A DNA stretch of 54,024 nucleotides from Candidatus Thorarchaeota archaeon (lineage in GTDB: Archaea; Asgardarchaeota; Thorarchaeia; Thorarchaeales; Thorarchaeaceae): assembly GCA_011364905.1 (NCBI GenBank), contig RDNZ01000001.1, positions 1-54,024 on the forward strand. The letters are read 5' to 3'. This document shows, one piece after another, positions 25,321 to 33,673 of this stretch (its first letter is position 1; each line of letters opens with the position of its first letter). The position numbers and the translations under genes were made by a program. Under the pieces are notes generated by a model. That model did no database searches. It saw only the letters and a program-made list of their open reading frames with translations, and was not told the origin of the DNA.

Positions 25321-27222
25321 ATGACAGTTGAAGATGTCATGAGGAATGATAAAGGCCCAGCTCTAATGCTTGCTAATGAGGCTGTCGTTAGAGGCGCGCT
25401 AGAAGCCGATGTGAAAGTTGTGGCATTCTACCCCGGGTCACCAACATCAGAGATTCTAGACACATTTGGAGAGCTCAAGGATCACTTTGGGAACTATAAG
25501 ATGCACATCTCATCTAATGAAAAGGTAGCTTTGGAAACTGCTGCGGGTGCATCTATGGCTGGGCAGCGTTCCTTCGCATCGATGAAAAGCGTCGGAATGA
25601 ATGTAGCAAGTGATTCCATGTTTTCCATTGGATACACTGGACTAAATGCAGGATGTGTCTGCCTTATTGCAGATGACCCACATGCTCATTCATCCCAGTC
25701 TGAAGAAGACGGACGCTTCTATGGAGAGGCTGCGTATGTTCCAATGTTGGAACCTAGTACAGCACAAGAAGCTCTAGACATGACCAAATGGGCATTCGAG
25801 GTATCTGAGAAGCACAAGACGTTAGTCATCATCAGAACGACAACACGGGTGAATCATCAAAGAGGCATGGTTACTCTTGGAGAGCTGAACAGGACTCCAT
25901 TCAAGAAGAACAAGTGGAAAGATATCAAAGGTCCATACTATACTGTCGGTTCTGTTGCTCGAGCGCTCAAAGCCAAACTGTTGGAGAAGAAAGAAGCTCT
26001 CAGGAAAGATTTCGAGAAGACCAAATTTAACAAGGTTGTACCAGGAAGCGGCAATGTGGGCATACTCACAGCAGGAGTCTGCTCTCTTTATGTTGCTGAG
26101 GCAAAGCAGAATCTTGGGCTTGACCTGCCAGTCTTCAAGTTGGGTACACTTTTTCCGTTACCAGAGAAAAAACTCTCCGAATTTATCAAATCGTTGTCCA
26201 CTCTCATCGTTGTAGAAGAACTCACACCATATCTTGAAACCCGTATTGCAGCTATCGCACACACTGCAAATCCAAGTTTAAACATAATTGGCAAAAGAAG
26301 CGGGCATTTCTCTGAGATGCTTGAGTATAATGTACCTATTGTAGAGAAAGTCCTTGCGAAGGTAATGGACAAGAAGATCAGCTTGGATTATGATGCAGTC
26401 CTGAAGAAGGCTGAAAAACTCAAGAAGATTCTTCCCGAGAGACCTCCGATTTTCTGCCCAGGGTGCCCGCACAGAGGAACACTGTGGGCATTCCGTCAGG
26501 CCCTTCAACAGTTAAGGATACGCGACAAAATTGTCTTCAATAATGACATAGGTTGTTACTCAATGGCATTTCTCCCGCCCAACGAGTTCTCTGACTCCAT
26601 GTTGGCCATGGGGGCGTCTCTGGGCGTTTCAGCGGGAATGGAATTGGCATTAGAAGACAAAGTCATCGCCATGGTGGGTGACAGCACCCTCTATCATGCA
26701 GCCCTACCAGGTATAGTCAATCTGATACATCACCACTCCAATGTCACGTTATTCGTCATGGACAACTCAGTTACTGCAATGACTGGTCAGCAGTTCAATC
26801 CGAACTCGCCGTTTGAAGCTGGTGGGACTCCTGCTCGAAAGATCAACATGGAGAAGATGTTTGAAGCACTAGGCGCTGATAAGGTTGTGCTAGTTGATCC
26901 TTATGAAACGCGAGATTGTGTCGGACCAATGAAAGAAGCGATTCAATCTGATGGCTTTTCAGTGATTATTTCTCGTCGTGATTGTGCCCTCTATGGAGAC
27001 CGCGAGAAGAAGAAACGCGGTGAGAAAATTGTACCAAGTGAAAATGTCAAAGACACATGTCGTGCCATCCATTCATGTATACGGGAATTCTATTGCCCTG
27101 CAATAACCATTGATGAATCAGACAGCAAAATGGTGATTCACCAAGATCTATGTGATGGATGCCTTGAGTGTAGACAGGTCTGTCCTGTTGACTCTCCTCG
27201 TCATATGGAGGTGAAGCAATGA
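25321..27222 (+). CDS. iorA: Indolepyruvate ferredoxin oxidoreductase, alpha subunit
   Basis: 633 residues from the ATG at 25321, which has ggagag upstream; a longer start at 25267 is less likely. The N-terminal pyrimidine-binding domain has YPGSPTSEILDTF and an STTR-like repeat. The C-terminal TPP-binding part has the signature FCPGCPHRG and GCYSMAF, and the ferredoxin region follows. IorAB oxidatively decarboxylates aryl pyruvates from Trp, Phe and Tyr to acyl-CoA with reduction of ferredoxin. The ferredoxin region has one intact CxxCxxCxxxCP cluster (CDGCLECRQVCP), while the preceding one lacks a ligand (see findings). It overlaps iorB by 4 bases (ATGA). Confidence 0.94.
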   Translation: MTVEDVMRNDKGPALMLANEAVVRGALEADVKVVAFYPGSPTSEILDTFGELKDHFGNYKMHISSNEKVALETAAGASMAGQRSFASMKSVGMNVASDSMFSIGYTGLNAGCVCLIADDPHAHSSQSEEDGRFYGEAAYVPMLEPSTAQEALDMTKWAFEVSEKHKTLVIIRTTTRVNHQRGMVTLGELNRTPFKKNKWKDIKGPYYTVGSVARALKAKLLEKKEALRKDFEKTKFNKVVPGSGNVGILTAGVCSLYVAEAKQNLGLDLPVFKLGTLFPLPEKKLSEFIKSLSTLIVVEELTPYLETRIAAIAHTANPSLNIIGKRSGHFSEMLEYNVPIVEKVLAKVMDKKISLDYDAVLKKAEKLKKILPERPPIFCPGCPHRGTLWAFRQALQQLRIRDKIVFNNDIGCYSMAFLPPNEFSDSMLAMGASLGVSAGMELALEDKVIAMVGDSTLYHAALPGIVNLIHHHSNVTLFVMDNSVTAMTGQQFNPNSPFEAGGTPARKINMEKMFEALGADKVVLVDPYETRDCVGPMKEAIQSDGFSVIISRRDCALYGDREKKKRGEKIVPSENVKDTCRAIHSCIREFYCPAITIDESDSKMVIHQDLCDGCLECRQVCPVDSPRHMEVKQ

Positions 27223-27854
27223 AAAAACCCAATGGTACTTTCAATATCATGTTTGCAGGTGTTGGTGGTCAGGGATTAATGCTTCTGTCATCTATTCTCG
27301 GGAAAGCAGCTGTTGACACTGGCCTCAAGGTGATGACAGGAGAGCAACATGGTCTTTCACAAAGACAGGGCTCAATCTATGTACACTTCAGAGTCGGAAA
27401 CCCAATCTCTCCTCTCATTCCGTATGGGAAAGCGGACATGATGATTGCCATGGAAGCAACTGAAGCTTTGAGGTACATCGAATATCTCAAGGAGGATGGT
27501 GTGGTCATTATGAGTAATCGAATCATGCCATCAGTGAATGAAACAGAACAAGTAGCCTTGGACAAGGAAAAGCAGACAAAGTATCTCACGGTTGAAGAGA
27601 TTGAAAAACAGATTCGAAAAGTCACTAAGAACGTTATCTTGCTTGACTCTCTCGAATTAGCCATTCAAGCTGGCAATGCAAGGACAGAGAACTCAGTCCT
27701 CATAGGTGCCACGGCTGCGTGTAAGGATTTTCCTATTCCTGCGGAGGAGGTCAGGAAAGCAGTACTTGCACTTGTGCCTCCGAAAACTGTTAAGGCCAAC
27801 TCGAAGGCATTTGACTTGGGACGAGAAGCAGGTAGTACATGTCTTGGGACCTGA
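27219..27854 (+). CDS. iorB: Indolepyruvate ferredoxin oxidoreductase, beta subunit
   Basis: This 211-residue protein has the gamma-type domain of 2-oxoacid ferredoxin oxidoreductases, including VGGQGLMLLSSILGKAA and the SQRQGSIYVHFRVG segment that contacts CoA/TPP. The length matches IorB (about 190-210). The start ATG overlaps the iorA stop in an ATGA arrangement, indicating translational coupling. Together with iorA it forms a heterotetrameric enzyme consuming aromatic 2-oxoacids in the cytosol, consistent with amino-acid fermentation suggested by the peptidases in this window. Confidence 0.93.
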   Translation: MKKPNGTFNIMFAGVGGQGLMLLSSILGKAAVDTGLKVMTGEQHGLSQRQGSIYVHFRVGNPISPLIPYGKADMMIAMEATEALRYIEYLKEDGVVIMSNRIMPSVNETEQVALDKEKQTKYLTVEEIEKQIRKVTKNVILLDSLELAIQAGNARTENSVLIGATAACKDFPIPAEEVRKAVLALVPPKTVKANSKAFDLGREAGSTCLGT

Positions 27855-28040
27855 TTTGGATTCATATGATTTGTTATTGAACATTGAAAACTTCCAAGGC
27901 TCCATGTCTGAGGAATACTCCAAGAATTTTGGTCTGAGGCAAGCTCTCCCCCTAGGTTAATTGCTATTTGAAGTGCATGACTTCTCAAATTAATTCTGCC
28001 TCACTCCATAGAGTTTTTAACTATTTCAACATTCGAAAGA

Positions 28041-28047
28041 AAGGAGG
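28041..28047 (+). promoter_or_regulatory. Strong ribosome-binding site
   Basis: aaggagg lies 10 bases before the ATG at 28058 and decides that start over an upstream in-frame ATG at 27968, whose 30 extra residues look non-coding. Confidence 0.7.
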
Positions 28048-28057
28048 AGTCTTTACT

Positions 28058-29062
28058 ATGGTTAAGATTTACGATGCCATTATCATAGGCGGAGGTCCTG
28101 CAGGGACGTCAGCTGCTCTTCACTTAGCATACCATAAACGGAATGTTTTGGTGCTGGACCGAGGAACAAGTCCAATGCACTTCCACACCAACTCGATTCT
28201 CAACTTCTCTGGTTCAGTCTATCATGAGGGTAGAAGTCTTCTGAGAAACATTCAGGGGGAGGCTCGTGCAGCTGGAGCAAAGTATCTTGCGGCGGATGTT
28301 GTCAAAATCGAAGGGGGCTATCCAGATTTTACCATATTCACGGAGCCGAGTTACAGGACAGATGACAAGAACGAGTATCATGCAAAGACACTCTTGTTCG
28401 CAACTGGAACCTCAAGAAAACACCCAAAGGTGGATGGCAAGTGGCGATCATGGTTGCCAGTAGCAAATGTCGGGAATGGGGCATTTTATTGCCCGGACTG
28501 TGAAGCGCCGTTATGCAAGGACAAGAATGTACTGATTGTCAATGCAGGAACGGTTGGGAGTGCCATCCATGTGGCTAATGCCCTATCAAGATTCACCGAT
28601 AAACTTCAGATTCTGATGACTGAAGATTCCTTTGTGCCTTTTGAACATCAAGATCTTTCGAAACTTGAGCAGTCTTCGTACAAATGGACCTCTGGCAAAA
28701 TCAAGTCAATTGCTTTTCCCCGTCCAGGACTTGTTCAGTCAGTGACTCTTACTGATGGGCGAAGAATCAAAGCCAATGTCTTCTTTGTAGCCTATGTCGA
28801 TATTCCCAGGTCCGACCTAGCACAGCAAGTTGGTGTTGAAATTGATGGAAAAGGGAATATCGTGACTGACCATAGGGGGAAGACAAATGTCGAAGGTGTA
28901 TGGGCAGCAGGAGATGTGAGGGCAATAACCCAACAAGTAGCCATGGCTGTAGGAACCGGGAATTACGCAGCGTTAATGATGAATCAGTTTCTTGGAAATG
29001 CATATGAACATGAACAGGAGTTTGACCACCCAGATTACAGGAGAGCTCTTTACATCGAATAG
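28058..29062 (+). CDS. Thioredoxin-reductase-like FAD oxidoreductase
   Basis: 334 residues from the ATG at 28058. FAD-binding motif is AIIIGGGPAGTSAALHLAY; the redox motif is CPDC (Cys145, Cys148), followed by EAPL as in thioredoxin reductases; the C-terminal FAD motif is WAAGDVRAITQQVAMAVGTG. The NAD(P)H-binding site, normally GxGxxA/G, appears as LIVNAGTVGSAIHVANAL, with the first glycine replaced. So it may use a different electron donor, such as ferredoxin. It is a second member of the family in the window, next to HxlR-region genes, and may feed the CGDS thioredoxin. Confidence 0.88.
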   Translation: MVKIYDAIIIGGGPAGTSAALHLAYHKRNVLVLDRGTSPMHFHTNSILNFSGSVYHEGRSLLRNIQGEARAAGAKYLAADVVKIEGGYPDFTIFTEPSYRTDDKNEYHAKTLLFATGTSRKHPKVDGKWRSWLPVANVGNGAFYCPDCEAPLCKDKNVLIVNAGTVGSAIHVANALSRFTDKLQILMTEDSFVPFEHQDLSKLEQSSYKWTSGKIKSIAFPRPGLVQSVTLTDGRRIKANVFFVAYVDIPRSDLAQQVGVEIDGKGNIVTDHRGKTNVEGVWAAGDVRAITQQVAMAVGTGNYAALMMNQFLGNAYEHEQEFDHPDYRRALYIE

Positions 29063-29105
29063 AGGGCTTGATTGTTGTTTGTATAGAAACTATTTTAGAG
29101 ATAGG

Positions 29106-29131
29106 CTTATATGATTAAATAACTATAGTTA
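29106..29131 (+). promoter_or_regulatory. TATA box with a 12-bp palindrome downstream
   Basis: The TATA element cttatatg (29106-29113) is followed by the perfect palindrome taactatagtta (29120-29131), located between TATA and the predicted transcription start near 29135. That position would let a repressor block initiation. The aaggaga site at 29147-29153 serves the GTG start at 29163. Confidence 0.5.
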
Positions 29132-29162
29132 ATTATATCCCATTAAAAGGAGATGAAGTTGC

Positions 29163-29645
29163 GTGAGCGGATCGGAAGCAGAAATAATTGCATTGATGAA
29201 AGAGCAGGTCGAAGTTGAACAGGCAACTTTGAATCGATTAGTTAAACTTGAAGAAGATTCGAGTGAACCAGCAGTCAGACTCGCCTTCATGGAGTTGCGA
29301 CTGGACACCTGGAAACATATCAAGTTTCTTGAAGGGATGATCGAACATCTGACAGCGACACCCTGTGACGAGTGGTCTGCAAAAGTCGCTCGTTATGCCA
29401 ACAGAATCAAGCTCGAGAGGCAGATTCGCGAGCTAATCGATGATGAGAATGAAATGCGAAGTCTACTGAACTCGTCTCTAAAGAAGACCAACGATCCAGT
29501 AGTCCAGCTTTTAGTAGAACACCTTAGAGACGAGGAAAACAACCATCTCAAGTACCTCTCAAAATGGGCTAAGTTTGTTCAACAAGCCCCACTGCAATCA
29601 AAAAAGGGTAAGAAGGCAACAGATATAGTCTGTCATGCAGACTAG
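29163..29645 (+). CDS. Ferritin-like helical protein
   Basis: 160 residues from GTG with aaggaga 9 bases upstream. The whole protein is predicted helical. Metal-ligand-like residues appear in four helices, including VEVEQATLNRL, DTWKHIKFLEGM, NRIKLERQIRELIDDENEM and EHLRDEENNHLKYLS. The E-x-x-H-like spacing in the second and fourth helices resembles a ferritin-like diiron protein. It is not closely similar to the copy at 24615. A C-terminal Lys-rich tail ends in IVCHAD. It lies upstream of the CGDS thioredoxin by 30 bases and is probably in one operon. Confidence 0.75.
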   Translation: MSGSEAEIIALMKEQVEVEQATLNRLVKLEEDSSEPAVRLAFMELRLDTWKHIKFLEGMIEHLTATPCDEWSAKVARYANRIKLERQIRELIDDENEMRSLLNSSLKKTNDPVVQLLVEHLRDEENNHLKYLSKWAKFVQQAPLQSKKGKKATDIVCHAD

Positions 29646-29675
29646 ATAAATTAACCAAGAAGGAGATAAAACTCA

Positions 29676-30149
29676 ATGCCAACTTTGAAAGATGTGATGG
29701 CTAATGCACCATCCTGCAATGATGCGATAGAGGATATAGAACCTGCCTATCGCGGAGGTTTCATTCGTCAAAAAGATGAGTACAAGTTGAATGAAGAGGC
29801 TGTCGAGAAGCTAAAGAAGCTGATAGACGACTATACCATTGTAATTATGTTCGCAAATTGGTGCGGCGATTCGCGGCGAGCACTTCCAACGCTCGCGCTT
29901 CTTGAAGAGGCGCTAGGCACGTCATTCATGGCTTTGGGAGGAATGACAAAGCCTGCCTGGGGCTCGGGTAAGCTTTGGGAAGTCCCTCCTACGCCAAACG
30001 AAGTTGAAACTTTTGGAGTCACTAGCAGCCCAACGATTATAATCTTTGACAAGAGCGGAGAAGAGGTTGGCAGAATAAAGACACGACAGAGAATGACTCC
30101 AACCCTTGAAGAAGAAATCCTCAAAATAATAGAAGACTCTCGGAAGTAA
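29676..30149 (+). CDS. Thioredoxin-family protein with CGDS site
   Basis: This 157-residue protein has a thioredoxin-like fold. The active-site position is WCGDS (Cys63, Ser66), so the resolving Cys is absent. An extra Cys at position 14 (PSCNDAIED) is present. The cis-Pro is in VTSSPTIIIFD. Members with WCGDS occur in archaeal and bacterial thioredoxin-like proteins and are likely to act on mixed disulfides or persulfides rather than dithiol exchange. ATG 29676 is preceded by aaggaga. Immediately downstream of the ferritin-like gene, it ends before the convergent HxlR gene. Confidence 0.85.
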   Translation: MPTLKDVMANAPSCNDAIEDIEPAYRGGFIRQKDEYKLNEEAVEKLKKLIDDYTIVIMFANWCGDSRRALPTLALLEEALGTSFMALGGMTKPAWGSGKLWEVPPTPNEVETFGVTSSPTIIIFDKSGEEVGRIKTRQRMTPTLEEEILKIIEDSRK

Positions 30150-30292
30150 CTAAGAGTCCTACTATGGACTTCAGTTAAGTTCAGGCATTACACTCTCTGC
30201 GAAAAGCTGAAGTCCACGTTTGCTTGGCAGGTCCTCGAATCTAAGTGTGAAGTATGTGATTCCAAGGTAGCAGCATCTACTCTCTCATTTTG

Positions 30293-30697
30293 TTAATGCT
30301 GGCACTCATGACAGTTAGCGAATCCAGTTCGTTCGCAGATCGCTACTACATGACCTCCATGTTTCTGCCCCCAATTCTGCATTGCTTCAAGAGCTGGTCC
30401 GAGGTCTCTTCCTTTTTCCGTCAATGTGTACCAGACTGCTGGGGGAATACTGCTAGCGTCGACCTCACGGGTTAAAATTCCACTCTCTTGTAGCTCGTGT
30501 AGCCGTTGTGTCAACACTTTGGGACTGACCCAACTGAGTTCCCTGTGAAGTTCATTGAATCTCAAACCGATTGATGATTCCGGTTTCAGCAAGACCTGAA
30601 TTATGAGAATCGACCACTTTTTGCCTAGTATCCTAGCTGCCGCAAAAACTGGGCACATTTCTACCTCTTCTTTTGTCCGCATTCTGAAAAGAGTCAC
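30293..30697 (-). CDS. HxlR-family transcriptional regulator with Cys-rich tail
   Basis: 134 residues from GTG at 30697 (or 129 from ATG 30682). It has a winged helix-turn-helix of the HxlR type: MCPVFAAARILGKKWSILII, LRFNELHRELSWVSPKVLTQ and YTLTEKGRDLGPALEAMQNW are family signatures. The conserved Cys at position 15 matches the redox-sensing Cys of YodB/HypR. The C-terminal tail has three more Cys (CERTGFANCHECQH), unusual for the family and possibly a metal or thiol sensor. It is divergent from the Fe-S gene at 30751, and the shared 54-base promoter has a strong inverted repeat. Confidence 0.92.
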   Translation of the reverse strand: MTLFRMRTKEEVEMCPVFAAARILGKKWSILIIQVLLKPESSIGLRFNELHRELSWVSPKVLTQRLHELQESGILTREVDASSIPPAVWYTLTEKGRDLGPALEAMQNWGQKHGGHVVAICERTGFANCHECQH

Positions 30698-30711
30698 TTC
30701 CCGCTTGGTAA

Positions 30712-30732
30712 CTACTATCCTTATAATAGTAG
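30712..30732. promoter_or_regulatory. Inverted-repeat operator spanning divergent TATA boxes
   Basis: ctactat (30712-30718), 7-base spacer and atagtag (30726-30732) form a perfect 7-7-7 repeat. The spacer holds cttataat (30720-30727), which reads as TATA box on both strands. One TATA is about 26 bases from the HxlR GTG start and the other about 28 bases from the ATG at 30751. The half-site ACTAT resembles the TACTA motif known for HxlR-family YodB. Autoregulation by HxlR is inferred. Confidence 0.7.
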
Positions 30733-30750
30733 GGCTATAAATAATTAACT

Positions 30751-31518
30751 ATGGTAAAGACAGAGGTTTCAACAGTGGCAACAGTGAAACGACTTATGAT
30801 ACACATTGACGAAGAGTTATGCACGGGATGTGGAAACTGCGTTCCGAGCTGTGCTGAAGGAGCACTCAAGATAATCGATGGAAAAGCAAAGGTTGTTTCT
30901 GAATCATTTTGCGATGGACTAGGGGCATGCTTAGGCGAGTGTCCAGAAGGCGCCCTCACCCTAAAAGAGGTAGAAACCATCCCGTTTGATGAATCAGCTG
31001 CTAACGAGAATTTACGAAAAACAAGACTGGCCACTCAGGATGTGAATTGTGCTGGTAGTGAGAGGTACACCTATTCACAAGAAGATACAGCAGTTCATGA
31101 AGGATCTAGTCACCTGCTTCCTGAAACCACTCTGAATCCCAAACAGTCAGAACTGGCACAATGGCCAATCAAACTGAAACTACTGAGTTCGCAACATCCT
31201 GCACTTAGGGAAGCAAGTGTTCTTGTTGTGGCAGACTGCGCAGCGCTTGCATACACATCTATGCATGATGATTTTCTCAAAGGGAAAGCTGTAATCTTGG
31301 CTTGTCCAAAATTCGAAGATTATCAGCCAAATCTAATGAAACTCACCGAGATGTTCCGAGTCAATAAGGTCAAAGATATCTCAGTTGTCCACATGGAGGT
31401 GCCTTGCTGTCATGGACTTGTGAGGATAGTGGCACAAGCCATACTCAACACAGGTACGAATATACCATTGAGAGTTTTTGAAATAGGAGTCAAAGGAAAT
31501 ATCAAGACCGTTTCTTAG
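30751..31518 (+). CDS. Ferredoxin-domain protein
   Basis: This 255-residue protein starts with a polar segment, then a ferredoxin domain with CTGCGNCVPSC (Cys24, 27, 30, 34) and CDGLGACLGECPEG (Cys54, 60, 64). The second motif is the known variant of this archaeal/bacterial family. The C-terminal domain (about residues 145-250) contains VVADCAALAYTSMHDDF, LACPKFEDYQ and EVPCCHGLVRIV. It is an electron-transfer protein of unknown partner. It is divergent from HxlR and 18 bases upstream of the DUF438/hemerythrin gene, probably the same operon. The start could be M16 (30796) if transcription is not leaderless. Confidence 0.88.
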   Translation: MVKTEVSTVATVKRLMIHIDEELCTGCGNCVPSCAEGALKIIDGKAKVVSESFCDGLGACLGECPEGALTLKEVETIPFDESAANENLRKTRLATQDVNCAGSERYTYSQEDTAVHEGSSHLLPETTLNPKQSELAQWPIKLKLLSSQHPALREASVLVVADCAALAYTSMHDDFLKGKAVILACPKFEDYQPNLMKLTEMFRVNKVKDISVVHMEVPCCHGLVRIVAQAILNTGTNIPLRVFEIGVKGNIKTVS

Positions 31519-31536
31519 ATTTGCTCTGGCGATTTT

Positions 31537-32730
31537 ATGGCAAGTAATCGGAAGAATGTCCTGAGAAAGTTGATCGAAAGAATAGATGCTGGAGAGGACT
31601 ACACAGAGATTAAAGGATACTTTCAGAAGAATCTTGGTCCCGTTAATCCTTTGGAAGTAGATTACCACAAAGAGGAGTGGATGAAGGATGGGATTTCGGA
31701 AGAGAATTTCGAGGTGCTAAAAAGAATAAGTCTGGAAGTATTCAGGGAGTCAATCCAGAATGAAAAACCTATTGCACCGAAAGGCCACCCCCTTTACACA
31801 CTAATGGCTGAACATGCCTTAATTATGGAGTATGTGAATGAGCTACAACGCCTTGTCGCCTCAATATCATCAGGCGAGAGAGAAGCAACCTCTGAATTTC
31901 TGGATAGAATTAGGCAACTTATTGGATACCTGGAGGATTCGCAAACACACTATCTGCGTGAGGAAAATGCTCTCTTTCCGATGATAGAGAAACATGGACT
32001 TACTGGACCAACTGCTGCAATGTGGAGTGAACACCAGGATATTCATGTACTTGAAAAGGAAATTTCCGAACTGAATTCCCAAACCGATAGCAAACTCATC
32101 AAGTTTCTGGGAAAAATGTCTGAACCAACTATGGACCTGGTAAACCTACTAGCCAGCCACTTCAACAAGGAGAATACCATTCTCTTTCCGGCCTCCCTCA
32201 GGCTACTCAAGGAAGTAGAATGGGATGCAGTGGCCCAAGATTTCGACGACATCGGATACAGCAGTTATGCGATAAAACCCGCTAGAGGAGCAGCTACTGT
32301 CGAGGAGAAACAGGCATCTGTTTCAACTAACGACGTTGTGTTTGGTAGTGGTAGACTTTCTATTAGCATTCTCGAAGCAATGTTCAATCATTTGCCAATT
32401 GACATAACCTTTGTTGACGCCCACGATCGCGTGCAATTCTTCAGTGAGTCACCTGATCGTATCTTTGTTCGATCTCGAGCTGTTATCGGAAGAAGTGTAC
32501 AGCTCTGTCATCCCAAGAAGAGTCTGCATGTCGTTGAGAAGATTCTACAAGACTTTAGAGAAGGCACGAGAAACTCTGCAGAGTTTTGGATTGATCTTAA
32601 GGGAAAGAAAATCCACATACGCTACTTTGCTGTTCGTGATTCTAATAGCGAATACTTGGGTTGCTTAGAAGTCAGCCAAGACATAACCGAGATCTTGAAG
32701 ATAACGGGGGAAAAACGACTATTGGATTAA
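31537..32730 (+). CDS. DUF438 - hemerythrin - PAS protein
   Basis: This 397-residue protein has three parts. Residues 1-75 are a DUF438 segment (NVLRKLIERIDAGEDYTEIK). Residues about 85-245 are a hemerythrin-like HHE domain with His/Glu ligands in HPLYTLMAEHALIMEY, THYLREENALFPMIEKHG, WSEHQDIHVLE and HFNKENTILFP. The C-terminal PAS domain (about 275-390) has ITFVDAHDRVQFFSES. Proteins of this type bind a diiron centre and are usually treated as oxygen or nitric-oxide sensors or scavengers. Linkage to HxlR and redox genes supports a stress role. No kinase or DNA-binding module follows PAS. Confidence 0.9.
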   Translation: MASNRKNVLRKLIERIDAGEDYTEIKGYFQKNLGPVNPLEVDYHKEEWMKDGISEENFEVLKRISLEVFRESIQNEKPIAPKGHPLYTLMAEHALIMEYVNELQRLVASISSGEREATSEFLDRIRQLIGYLEDSQTHYLREENALFPMIEKHGLTGPTAAMWSEHQDIHVLEKEISELNSQTDSKLIKFLGKMSEPTMDLVNLLASHFNKENTILFPASLRLLKEVEWDAVAQDFDDIGYSSYAIKPARGAATVEEKQASVSTNDVVFGSGRLSISILEAMFNHLPIDITFVDAHDRVQFFSESPDRIFVRSRAVIGRSVQLCHPKKSLHVVEKILQDFREGTRNSAEFWIDLKGKKIHIRYFAVRDSNSEYLGCLEVSQDITEILKITGEKRLLD

Positions 32731-32733
32731 AGG

Positions 32734-33618
32734 CTATTCTCTCGGCCATTCGGGGACCATTGAGTAGTAAGATGTTTTCATTTCACTAGAAAGAACCGCA
32801 ACAGGCATGTGAGGAGTGTCAAAACGGATGGCCACATTTCCTTGGTTATCTGCGAGGATAAGTCCAGCCTCACCAGTAGTCTTCTGACGCAACTCAGACA
32901 TCACGGTTTCAGCTGCTTGGTCAACCGTCAGACCTTGCTCGACATGAAACACAGCCATTCTCCCCATTGTGATGCGCAGGATCTGTTCTCCTTTCCCGGT
33001 ACAACTCACACCAGCAATATCGTTCGCATATACGCCAGCGCCGATAATGGGTGAGTCGCCAACACGACCAGGTAGCTTTCCAGGCCATCCGCTTGTGGAT
33101 GATCCTGCGGCGATTCTGCCCTTACTGTCAACTGCCAATGCTCCCACAGTGTCACATTCCCGAGCAATGGGTGCTACATCAGTCCTCTGTTTCTCCTCTT
33201 CTTTTCGGTAGCCTTCAGCTAACATCTGTTCGTACAGCTTGTTTGCACCGGAACCAACAATCTGCGAGTTTGAGGTTCTCTCAAGAACATACCTTGCAAG
33301 TGAAACAGGATGAGCAATATCTTGAACAGCCATCACCGCTCCGCTTTGTAAGCGGTTGCCATCCATTATCATTGCATCAAGCTCGACCTCACCATCTCTA
33401 TTCTTGCTGGCTCCCAATCCTGCAGTGAAGAGATTAGTTTCCTCAAGCACCCAGATCGCAGTCTCTACGGCATCGAGAACTGAACCACCCCTCTCTAATA
33501 CGCTCATTCCCCTCTCTGCTGCTTCCTTGACGGATGTCAGAATGTCTTCGTGATACTTGTCATCGAATACAGTTGCACCGCCATGAACGACAACCACAGG
33601 TAGTTTCACTAGAAGCAC
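32734..33618 (-). CDS. Plant-type L-asparaginase / isoaspartyl peptidase, second copy
   Basis: This 294-residue Ntn hydrolase is paralogous to 10667-11533. The VVVHGGATVFDD region replaces HGGAGNW, and the nucleophile Thr lies in CDTVGALAVD. The loop TSGWPGKLPGRVGDSPIIGAG and the C-terminal GLILADNQGNVAIRFDT are conserved. Autoprocessing before Thr should yield two chains. Two copies in 54 kb suggest division of labour between Asn and isoaspartyl peptides, but specificity cannot be read. It converges with the hemerythrin gene 4 bases apart and is followed upstream by the ABC transporter genes on the same strand. Confidence 0.93.
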   Translation of the reverse strand: MLLVKLPVVVVHGGATVFDDKYHEDILTSVKEAAERGMSVLERGGSVLDAVETAIWVLEETNLFTAGLGASKNRDGEVELDAMIMDGNRLQSGAVMAVQDIAHPVSLARYVLERTSNSQIVGSGANKLYEQMLAEGYRKEEEKQRTDVAPIARECDTVGALAVDSKGRIAAGSSTSGWPGKLPGRVGDSPIIGAGVYANDIAGVSCTGKGEQILRITMGRMAVFHVEQGLTVDQAAETVMSELRQKTTGEAGLILADNQGNVAIRFDTPHMPVAVLSSEMKTSYYSMVPEWPRE

Positions 33619-33673
33619 CTAACTCAGAGCATTCTAAAGGAGGACAAAAACATATCGAGATAGCCTTGCCTCG

